From CAVVIG01 sp050249955 (GTDB taxonomy: Bacteria > Acidobacteriota > Vicinamibacteria > Vicinamibacterales > CAVVIG01), in contig JBFWPN010000014.1 in NCBI GenBank assembly GCA_050249955.1, positions 1 to 64,000 of the forward strand: DNA of 64,000 nt, written 5' to 3'. The position numbers and the translations under genes were made by a program. Below the pieces are notes generated by a model, which worked only from the letters and a program-made list of their open reading frames with translations, searched no databases and had not been told where the DNA came from. Of the stretch, positions 1 through 5,719 are shown in pieces; the first letter of the stretch is position 1; the number at the start of each line of letters is the position of its first letter.

Positions 1-101
1 AACGCTCACGACCGGGGCTTTTGGCCCAAGCCGCTTGCGGTGGTTTGCACCCTGCTCCTGCAAGCCGAGTGCGAGAGGCCAGTCTTCTCTTCTCTCATCT
101 C

Positions 102-542
102 CTACGCCGCTTGCTGCGGCACACTGAAGTCGGAGACCCAGAGTTGGTTCGGGCGGGTGGCTGAGAACTGGCGGTCGACCAGATCGGGGACCACCGCCGT
201 CGCATCCGGACACGTGGTGACCACGGCGGGACCGCCCCGCACCACGCCCCGCAACCCCAGATCCTTCATGAGCCGCTCCACCGTGCAGCGGGCGACGGCG
301 ACGCCCTCGCGCAGCAACTGGCGCCACACCTTCTCGGCGCCGTACACCTGCTCCTGCTCGTGCCACACCCGGGCAATCGTGGGCCGCAGCACGGCATCCC
401 GCTGGACGCGAGCCGCCCGGCGGGTCGGATCGGCCTGCTGGGCTTTGTGCCGCCAGTACGTCGACGGGGCGATCGGCAGGTGCGCGCAGATCGACTCGAC
501 CCCATACGTGTCACGCTGCGCGTCCACGCAGGCGACCATCAT
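102..542 (-). pseudogene. IS3-family transposase OrfB, truncated
   Basis: The 146-residue fragment starts as a standard IS3 OrfB: the HTH_21 region (VYGAEKVWRQL, VARCTVERLMKDLGLRG) and then NQLWVSDF, which begins the rve integrase core. In intact relatives this continues through a DDE core of about 150 more residues. Here it ends seven residues later (SVPQQAA, stop). No continuation is visible in another frame of the remaining 100 bases. The catalytic core is lost, so the protein cannot be an active transposase. Confidence 0.85.
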
Positions 543-859
543 TTCGATCGGCGGTCGAGCTCCGCCTGCGCGAAAAACGCTGAGGCCTTGCGCAAGATAT
601 CGTTGGCGCGCTTCAGCTCGCGATTCTCACGCTCCAGCACCTTCAGCCGCTCGCGCTCGCTCGTCGTGAGACCGGGCCGCTGGCCCGTATCGCGCTCGGC
701 CTGGCGCACCCAGCGCCGCACGACCTCCGTCGTGCAATCCAGCTTCTCGGCAATGGAACGAATCGCCGCCCACTGTGACGGGTACTCATGCGCATGCTCG
801 TGCACGAGGCGTACGGCGCGCTCGCGAAACTCGACGGGATACTTGCTCGGTCGGGCCAT
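539..859 (-). CDS. IS3-family transposase OrfA (HTH_Tnp_1)
   Basis: A 106-residue protein read from the ATG giving MARPSKYP. It carries the helix-turn-helix of IS3 OrfA proteins (RERAVRLV, then CTTEVVRRWVRQ), followed by a C-terminal leucine zipper-like helix (LKVLERENRELKRANDILRK) that normally mediates multimerisation. OrfA binds the terminal inverted repeats and is also the N-terminal part of the OrfAB transposase made by -1 frameshifting. The stop codon overlaps the ATG of orfB (ATGA), and a T-run lies about 35 nt before it. An alternative ATG is at 868. OrfA looks intact, but the element as a whole is not. Confidence 0.85.
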   Translation of the reverse strand: MARPSKYPVEFRERAVRLVHEHAHEYPSQWAAIRSIAEKLDCTTEVVRRWVRQAERDTGQRPGLTTSERERLKVLERENRELKRANDILRKASAFFAQAELDRRSK

Positions 860-881
860 GGGCTCCATCCTCTCTCTGAAA

Positions 882-910
882 GAGCCCTCCGACAAACCCG
901 GTCCGATTCA
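882..910 (-). repeat. Candidate left terminal inverted repeat of the IS3 element
   Basis: On the minus strand this 29-bp stretch starts with TGA and continues ATCGGACCGGGTTTGTC and GGAGG, close to ends seen in many IS3-group elements. It lies 23 bp upstream of the orfA start, where the left end belongs. The partner repeat is not in the window, so the call rests on position and resemblance. Confidence 0.5.
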
Positions 911-961
911 CGCCTCCTTTGCCATTTGTTCGAACGGAGTGCAGTCACGACGAGAACAATG

Positions 962-1306
962 CTACGCACCATGGCAACGCTTGAACTTTCTTCCGCTTCC
1001 GCACGGACAGGCATCGTTCCGACCAATGGATGGCGCCGCAGCCTGCGGCGTCAGTGCATCGTCGGTGTATGTGTTGCCGAATTGGCCTTGATGATTGTCA
1101 ACGGCTTCTCGGCTTTGCCCCAAGCCAAACTGGCGATGCTTAGGAGGCGCTTCTCGCACAACGTGAACGAGTAGCGCGCTGATCGCCGCAGCGCCGAGGG
1201 CTGCGATGAACGGCGCCTCAGCGAGCAGTAGGCCTCCGGCAGCCAGAATGGCCACCAGAAGCGCGATGTAGGTCGTAGAGGTCCGGTTATTTTCCGGTCT
1301 TGCCAT
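962..1306 (-). CDS. Integron cassette gene: small membrane protein with SEC-C motif
   Basis: A 114-residue protein. Two predicted transmembrane segments (about residues 12-28 and 31-47: YIALLVAILAAGGLLLA, FIAALGAAAISALLVHVV) precede a polar linker. It ends in a canonical SEC-C zinc-binding motif (CPCGSGRKFKRCHG) like that at the C-terminus of SecA. The ATG lies 19 nt after a GTTAGCC core site at 1325-1331, the short leader typical of integron gene cassettes. The gene reads in the same direction as the neighbouring cassette and away from the integrase. Function is unknown; the SEC-C motif suggests metal and possibly protein or ribosome binding. No clear attC was found beyond its 3' end, where the IS3 remnant begins. 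Confidence 0.75.
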   Translation of the reverse strand: MARPENNRTSTTYIALLVAILAAGGLLLAEAPFIAALGAAAISALLVHVVREAPPKHRQFGLGQSREAVDNHQGQFGNTYTDDALTPQAAAPSIGRNDACPCGSGRKFKRCHGA

Positions 1307-1324
1307 TGACGTCTATGGTTGCCC

Positions 1325-1331
1325 GGCTAAC
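1325..1331 (-). other. attC-type core site (GTTAGCC) at the start of the SEC-C cassette
   Basis: On the minus strand the bases are GTTAGCC, near the GTTRRRY recombination core of integron sites. Recombination would cut after the G. The next cassette starts GTTAGCCGGGCAACC and reaches its ATG within 25 bases. The remainder of the site is in the adjacent gap or is the attC at 1434-1503 if the contigs actually overlap. Confidence 0.65.
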
Positions 1332-1333
1332 GG

Positions 1334-1433
1334 NNNNNNNNNNNNNNNNNNNNNNNNNNNNNNNNNNNNNNNNNNNNNNNNNNNNNNNNNNNNNNNNNNN
1401 NNNNNNNNNNNNNNNNNNNNNNNNNNNNNNNNN
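1334..1433. other. Assembly gap (100 N)
   Basis: Exactly 100 N, the usual placeholder for a scaffold gap of unknown length. Both flanks carry the same nine bases, GGCTAACGG (1325-1333 and 1434-1442). This is the conserved end of an attC site, so the assembly most likely broke on repeated attC sequences. The real gap may be nil (simple overlap) or may hide further cassettes. Confidence 0.95.
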
Positions 1434-1503
1434 GGCTAACGGCAGCGCTCACCAGCGGGCCGCCCGCGACTCGCACGGCCGTCTGGTGCAGCGCGTGTTA
1501 GCT
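1434..1503 (-). other. Integron attC recombination site (70 bp)
   Basis: Read on the minus strand the element opens with AGCTAAC (R'') and closes with GTTAGCC (R'). Between them are long complementary arms: GCGCTGCACCAGACGGCC on one side and GGCCCGCTGGTGAGCGC on the other. The arms pair almost completely but with unpaired, asymmetric bases, as expected for the folded bottom strand recognised by IntI. Total length is 70 bp. It sits 59 bp after the stop of the nitronate monooxygenase-like gene, at the 3' end of that cassette, and the next gene starts shortly after the following core site. IntI would use it as the single-stranded hairpin substrate for cassette excision or insertion. Confidence 0.85.
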
Positions 1504-1562
1504 GGCAACCCGCAGTCCTGGTCCTGCCGCCCCACCGACCGATCTGGCACGTCGCTCGTGAA

Positions 1563-2564
1563 TCAGGCTTGTACTTCGCTCAGGACCGCTTCGGCCTCCG
1601 CAACCACGTCGCGGACGATCGCGGCGGCGGGCTTTATATCACTGACCAGGCCGCACGACTCGCCGGCGTAGAGCGCGGTGTATTCCAGATCCCCCTCGAA
1701 ACCAATCATCGGTGTTCGAACAGAGTATCGAGAAATGTCGGCACTCGTCCCTCCCACCGGCATCCGCCCAATGATCGTGCCCTCACCCGGGCGTTGACCG
1801 CTTCGAGGACGCCCGGCCCTCTCCCACTCATCCACGGCCTTGTTGCGAAGGACTCGATGGGCGGCTTCGGGCCAGCCGATGTCGAACAGCTCTGTATGTA
1901 CCGTGTCTTCGGCGCACGCGCGAACGATGCGCTGCTTGTACGCTGGGCATGCGCGCGACTCTTCGCTAGCCACAAAGCGAGTGCCCATCATTACGGCATC
2001 TGCGCCGAGGCCGAGTGCGGCAACCAACCCGCGACCGGTGGCGACGCCGCCGGCCGCGATGACGGGCAGCGGCGCTACTGCGTTACGCACCGCCGGCACG
2101 AGCGCAACCAGCGACGTGGTCCCACGCACATGTCCGCCGGCCTCGAATCCTTGCGCAACGATGGAGTCCACGCCGGCGAGCGCGGCGGCTTTCGCCTCGG
2201 CAACCGAGCCCACTTGGGCGAACACGCGGATACCCGCTTGCTTCGCCTTCTCGACGTACGGTGTCACGTCACCCCAGAAGAGGAGGAGGACCGGCACTCG
2301 CTCCTCGACGCAAGCATCTACCTCGCCGCCCGAGAGGCGCGGAATGAGTAGCCCAACCCCGAATGGTTTCGACGTCCGCCTACGCGTCTCGCGAATCTGC
2401 TCGCTGATGGCCGACGCGGGGAGCCCACCCATGCCTAGGAACCCGAGCCCTCCGGCGTCGGACACGGATGCGGCCAGTTCAGGCCCGGCATTACCCCCAC
2501 CAAGAGGTGCGGAGAGAATTGGATGGTCGATTCCAAGCTCACGGCAAAGACGGGTCTGTAGCAT
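1563..2564 (-). CDS. Integron cassette gene: nitronate monooxygenase-like flavoprotein
   Basis: A 333-residue TIM-barrel protein of the nitronate monooxygenase (2-nitropropane dioxygenase, NPD) family, which uses FMN and O2 to oxidise alkyl nitronates; FabK enoyl-ACP reductases share the fold. Visible family features are LGIDHPILSAPLGG near the N-terminus, AQGFEAGGHVRG with the conserved catalytic-type histidine, PVIAAGGVATGRG and ALGLGADAVMMGTRF for the FMN phosphate. The start giving MLQTRLCREL fits the family; the longer frame to 2741 adds an Arg-rich tail without homology. This ATG lies 26 nt after the GTTAGCT core at 2591-2597, and an attC follows the stop, so it is the first gene cassette after attI. 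The exact substrate is not predictable. Confidence 0.88.
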   Translation of the reverse strand: MLQTRLCRELGIDHPILSAPLGGGNAGPELAASVSDAGGLGFLGMGGLPASAISEQIRETRRRTSKPFGVGLLIPRLSGGEVDACVEERVPVLLLFWGDVTPYVEKAKQAGIRVFAQVGSVAEAKAAALAGVDSIVAQGFEAGGHVRGTTSLVALVPAVRNAVAPLPVIAAGGVATGRGLVAALGLGADAVMMGTRFVASEESRACPAYKQRIVRACAEDTVHTELFDIGWPEAAHRVLRNKAVDEWERAGRPRSGQRPGEGTIIGRMPVGGTSADISRYSVRTPMIGFEGDLEYTALYAGESCGLVSDIKPAAAIVRDVVAEAEAVLSEVQA

Positions 2565-2590
2565 GTCCTTCTGCGCAGAGTACCATTGCC

Positions 2591-2597
2591 AGCTAAC
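2591..2597 (-). other. attI-type core site, boundary of integron platform and first cassette
   Basis: On the minus strand the bases are GTTAGCT, identical to the R'' complement of the attC at 1497-1503. They are followed by GGCAATGG and the first cassette gene. No attC-like palindrome lies on the upstream side, so this is best read as the attI simple site into which the first cassette was inserted. The L box and outer limits cannot be fixed by eye. Confidence 0.6.
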
Positions 2598-2747
2598 TAG
2601 TATTGAGTAGACCTCCCTCCCCGACAGGCACACATGCGTCCGCATACGCCCACCACCAGGAGAGCAGCCCAACTCGTTCGAGGCGCGGATGTTAGCACGC
2701 ACGCGCGGACGCCGCCGTCGGCGCCGGTCTTGCGCGGGCATGGATCG

Positions 2748-2919
2748 CTGCAGCCCGTTCGCAGGTAAACACCTCGCGGATGCGCAGGAACTGGCCTGAA
2801 TCCTCCAGTCGCCAGAATTAGGCTGCGAAACGTTCGCAGGTATACACAGCCAACTGCTCGTTTCACACGGAAAGGTCCCAATGGCGCCGTGGTTCGCTGC
2901 GAAGCCTACGCAGGTAAAC
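2748..2919. repeat. Three copies of a 23-bp motif spaced about 75 bp, between intI and attI
   Basis: Copies lie at 2748-2770, 2823-2845 and 2897-2919. On the plus strand each runs CTGC followed by about nine variable bases and then CGCAGGTAWAC. The middle copy contains a perfect palindrome, CTGCGAA-ACG-TTCGCAG (2823-2839); the outer two are imperfect versions. Intervals are 75 and 74 bp, while the intervening sequence is not conserved. The position between the 3' end of intI and attI suggests accessory integrase-binding sites, regulator operators or the cassette promoter region. This is inference from position. Confidence 0.65.
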
Positions 2920-2955
2920 GCCGGAGGTCCCTCCTGCGGGGCGGGCCAACGGGCC

Positions 2956-3945
2956 TTACCACTGGTCCAGAGGGCTCCTCACCCCAAGCCCTCCCCGGTT
3001 CAACACGTGCGTGTACACCATCGTCGTGCTCACGTCGGCATGCCCGAGCAGCTCCTGCACGGTCCGGATGTCCGAGCCGCTTTCGAGGAGATGGGTGGCA
3101 AACGAGTGCCGGAAGGTGTGACACCCCACGCGCTTGGTGAGCCCCGCCGCACGGGCTGCCTGCGCCACGGCCCGCTGGATGACGCTCTCGTGCAGGTGAA
3201 ACCGGCTGGGAGGTCCCCACCGCTCGTCGCGGCAGATGCGGCCGGCGGGAAACACGAACTGCCAGGCCCACTCCCTGGACGCGTTCGGGAACTTGCGCGC
3301 CAGCGCCTCAGGCAGGATCACCCGTCCCTGCCCCACGGCCAGGTCGGCCTCGTGCATCCGCCGCACGGACGCCAGCTGCCGCTCCAGAGGATCCCGCACT
3401 GCGTCCGGCAGCATCACACGGCGATCCTTCTGCCCCTTGCCACGCCGCACGGTGATCTCCCGACGTGCCATGTCGAGGTCCTTCACCCGCAGCGCCAGGC
3501 ACTCCTGGAGCCGCAGCCCCGCGCCGTACAGCAGCATGCCCACCAGCTGCGGCACGCCGTCGAGCTCCGCAAGAACGGCGCGGACCTCCTGCGGCGTCAG
3601 CACTACCGGCACGCGCACCGGCATGCGCGCCCTGGGCGGAACGACGACCTCACCGAGCGGACACTGCAGGACGTGGCGATACAGGAACAGGATCCCGCTC
3701 AGTGCCTGATTCTGCGTGGACGCCGCCACGCGCTGCTCCACGGCGAGCCACGTCACGAACGCCGTCACCTCGCCAGCCCCGAGTTCGCGGGGGTGACGCT
3801 TCCCGTGGAACAGGATGTAGCGCCGAATCCAGTGAACGTACGCCTCTTCGGTGCGTCGGCTGTAATGCCGCGCGCGGACAGCGCCGCGAACCTGTTCCAG
3901 CAACCGCGGCCTGTTCGCCTCACCCATGGACGACGACGATGCCAT
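2956..3945 (-). CDS. intI: Integron integrase IntI (tyrosine recombinase)
   Basis: A 329-residue tyrosine recombinase. Residues 22-90 form the SAM-like core-binding domain (HYSRRTEEAYVHWIRRYILF). The catalytic domain shows Arg145 (GAGLRLQE), Lys170 (RRGKGQKDRR), His276-x-x-Arg279 (CHTFRHSFATHLL), His302 (GHADVSTT) and nucleophile Tyr311 (YTHV). The insertion ALARKFPNASREWAWQF at about 214-230 is diagnostic of IntI and is absent from XerC/XerD; it reads the extrahelical bases of attC. Length and ending (NRGGLGVRSPLD) match known IntI proteins. The gene points towards its cassette array, opposite to classical integrons but like the reverse integrons of Treponema and some Planctomycetes. All catalytic residues are present, so it should be active. 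An alternative start is MGEANRP. Confidence 0.95.
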   Translation of the reverse strand: MASSSSMGEANRPRLLEQVRGAVRARHYSRRTEEAYVHWIRRYILFHGKRHPRELGAGEVTAFVTWLAVEQRVAASTQNQALSGILFLYRHVLQCPLGEVVVPPRARMPVRVPVVLTPQEVRAVLAELDGVPQLVGMLLYGAGLRLQECLALRVKDLDMARREITVRRGKGQKDRRVMLPDAVRDPLERQLASVRRMHEADLAVGQGRVILPEALARKFPNASREWAWQFVFPAGRICRDERWGPPSRFHLHESVIQRAVAQAARAAGLTKRVGCHTFRHSFATHLLESGSDIRTVQELLGHADVSTTMVYTHVLNRGGLGVRSPLDQW

Positions 3946-4008
3946 CGTCGGATGGCAGGAGGCAATCGCCCGAGAGTATCAGCGCCGCCAGGGCGGTCGA
4001 GCGCGCGC

Positions 4009-4503
4009 TCAGGACACTGCGGGCGGGGCGATGTCGAAATGCATCACGTCCTCGCGCGTGCCCAGCTTGGTGTAGAGCGCCACTGCAGGGTCATCGCCAT
4101 AATCGGCCTGCACGAAGATGACGTAGATGCCGCGCTCGGCCGCGAGCGTCTTCAGCCGCTCGATCAGCGCCGTGGCGATGCCGCGGCGACGCACGCCCGC
4201 ATCCACGGCCAGGTCGTAGATGTAGAACTCGGATCGCGCCTGCTCGAACTTCGGCAGCACGTAGCCGGCAAGTCCGCCCACCACCACGCCCCCGGCCACC
4301 GCGACGATGGCGACGAAGGTGTCGCTGGCCAGCAAACGCGCCAGGTACGCATCGTCCGGCTGCCGATCCGCGTAGGTGGAGAGGTCGTCGAACTCGCGGC
4401 CGAAGAGCAGCAGCATCCCGCGCGCGAGCGCGAGGTCGCCGGCGGTGAGCACGCGGATCTCGAAAGGTGCGGCGGCGGGCGGGGCGGGTTCAGGGGTGGC
4501 CAT
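4009..4503 (-). CDS. aac(3)-I: Aminoglycoside 3-N-acetyltransferase, AAC(3)-I type (GNAT)
   Basis: A 164-residue GNAT protein. It closely resembles the integron-borne AAC(3)-I enzymes (about 155-175 aa) over its whole length: LFGREFDDLSTYADRQPD, YVLPKFEQARSEFYIYDLAV, RRRGIATALIERLK (acetyl-CoA pyrophosphate loop R/Q-x-x-G-x-A) and VQADYGDDPAVALYTKLG, ending in EDVMHFDI. AAC(3)-I enzymes acetylate the 3-amino group of gentamicin-like aminoglycosides. The gene is 63 bp upstream of intI on the same strand, on the opposite side from the cassette array, and no attC adjoins it, so here it looks chromosomal. Whether it confers resistance or has another native substrate cannot be told from sequence. 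Confidence 0.88.
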   Translation of the reverse strand: MATPEPAPPAAAPFEIRVLTAGDLALARGMLLLFGREFDDLSTYADRQPDDAYLARLLASDTFVAIVAVAGGVVVGGLAGYVLPKFEQARSEFYIYDLAVDAGVRRRGIATALIERLKTLAAERGIYVIFVQADYGDDPAVALYTKLGTREDVMHFDIAPPAVS

Positions 4504-4553
4504 GGGTCTCCCGATTGTCGCCCATGAATGATGCGTGGGTCCGCCCTCGAGCC

Positions 4554-5453
4554 CTACTTCTTCGTCAGCTCCACCCGCCGGTTCTTCGCACGCCCATCGT
4601 CCGTGCGGTTGTCGGCCACCGGCACGGTCTGGCCATAGCCCTTCGCCGTGAGCCGCGTGGCCGCAACGCCGCGCTGCACCAGCGCCGCCTGCACCGCCTG
4701 CGCACGCGCCTGCGACAGCGCCATGTTCGCCTCCGGCGTGCCCACGTTGTCCGTGTGCCCGGCCACCTCGATGCGCACGTCCGACGCCGCCTTCAGCACC
4801 GCCGCCGCATCGTCCAGGGTCTGCGCCGAGTCGGGCGTGATGGTGGCCTTGCCCGTGTCGAAGGTCACGTACAGCGTGATGAAGCCGTCCTTGTTCAGCC
4901 TGTCCATCAGCTCGGTGACCGCAATGTCCTGCTTCATCGCTTCGCGGTCGGAGATGGTGAGGTAGTAGCTCCCCTCGTCTTCGGTAGCCTGGAGGAACAC
5001 CCAGGTCTCCTTCCCGCCGGCCCTCGCGAACTTCATGGTGAGGGCGTAGCTCAGGCAGCCGTTGCCCATGTCGGGCATGTGCGACTCGTCATAGCTCCCC
5101 TTGCACCACCCCGGATAGCGCCCTTCGATGGTGCCGCCCGCCTTCTTCGCGGCGTTCTCGTAGTTGCGCATGATCTGCAGCCCGCTCGGCGTGGCCGCCC
5201 CCTCGTTCAGTTCGTACGCCAGGAACTGCGTGGGACCCTCGACGCTCACGGTCTTCGCCGTCTCGTCTTCCTTCACCGGCCCAACCGGGAAGGCGCGCAG
5301 GTCGAACTGGAGCGTCTCGCAGCTCGCAAGGTGCGTGTTCGGGAAGCGCGTGAAGAGCGGGTGGTCCTTGCACCCTTCACGATCGTCGTTCTGGGCCGCC
5401 ACGGGAGACGAGGCCAGGACAACGGTGAGCAACGCCAGCGCAACTCGGTTCAT
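4554..5453 (-). CDS. Exported OmpA-family protein
   Basis: A 299-residue protein with a signal peptide (MNRVALALLTVVLASSPVAAQ) and a C-terminal OmpA-like peptidoglycan-binding domain of about 110 residues (FITLYVTFDTGKATI, VRIEVAGHTDNVG, NMALSQARAQAV, LTAKGYGQTVPVADN, GRAKNRRVEL). The middle region, about residues 25-180, contains four cysteines and resembles no family I can name. The ATG at 5453 gives the signal peptide; the longer open frame upstream has none. It is probably an outer-membrane or periplasmic protein that anchors to peptidoglycan through the conserved Asp and Arg of the OmpA domain. Confidence 0.88.
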   Translation of the reverse strand: MNRVALALLTVVLASSPVAAQNDDREGCKDHPLFTRFPNTHLASCETLQFDLRAFPVGPVKEDETAKTVSVEGPTQFLAYELNEGAATPSGLQIMRNYENAAKKAGGTIEGRYPGWCKGSYDESHMPDMGNGCLSYALTMKFARAGGKETWVFLQATEDEGSYYLTISDREAMKQDIAVTELMDRLNKDGFITLYVTFDTGKATITPDSAQTLDDAAAVLKAASDVRIEVAGHTDNVGTPEANMALSQARAQAVQAALVQRGVAATRLTAKGYGQTVPVADNRTDDGRAKNRRVELTKK

Positions 5454-5719
5454 GCGGATCTCCACGGACCCGGTGGCGCGGCACATCCGCGCACAGTGGT
5501 CCCCTCGTCCCCTTCTATCGGCACGGCGCGCGTGGATCAGTGAGGCAGCGTGCGGGGCCACGCACGGCTGAGGCGACGTCCCGCGTGCACCGGTGAAGTC
5601 CGCGGCAACCCTGTGCGACGTCCGCGAATGCTGGAGTTCAAGGGCCCCCGAGCCCATGCCGATTCCAGCACTGCGCCGGTGTGCCCGCCCGTCCATCGGC
5701 CCACAGAGAGAACCGACCC

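Larger units (their letters stand above)
102..910 (-). mobile_element. IS3-family insertion sequence remnant (3' part missing)
   Basis: The segment holds the left half of an IS3-family element on the minus strand: a candidate left inverted repeat at 882-910 (beginning TGAATCGGACCGGGTTTGTC), orfA and the first part of orfB. The orfB frame leaves the IS3 pattern at about position 115, just after the first motif of the integrase core, so the catalytic DDE domain and the right inverted repeat are absent. The rest may have been deleted or replaced by an unrelated sequence. It lies at the far end of the integron cassette array, 51 bp beyond the second cassette gene. Confidence 0.75.

Noticed and set aside
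1..101. Search for the missing 3' part of the IS3 orfB or a right inverted repeat
   Set aside because: None of the frames continues the integrase core, and no sequence matches the candidate left end at 882-910.
1569..2351. Plus-strand open frame opposite the nitronate monooxygenase-like gene
   Set aside because: No domain in the translation; the minus-strand gene has clear FMN-barrel motifs and cassette context.
2748..2919. Short repeats at regular spacing considered as a CRISPR array
   Set aside because: Only three 23-bp copies with about 51-bp intervals, imperfect repeats and no cas genes. The position beside intI and attI gives a better explanation.
3946..4008. Gap between the AAC(3)-I gene and intI examined for an attC site
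   Set aside because: No GTTRRRY/RYYYAAC pair or long inverted repeat is present, so the acetyltransferase gene is not a cassette as it stands.
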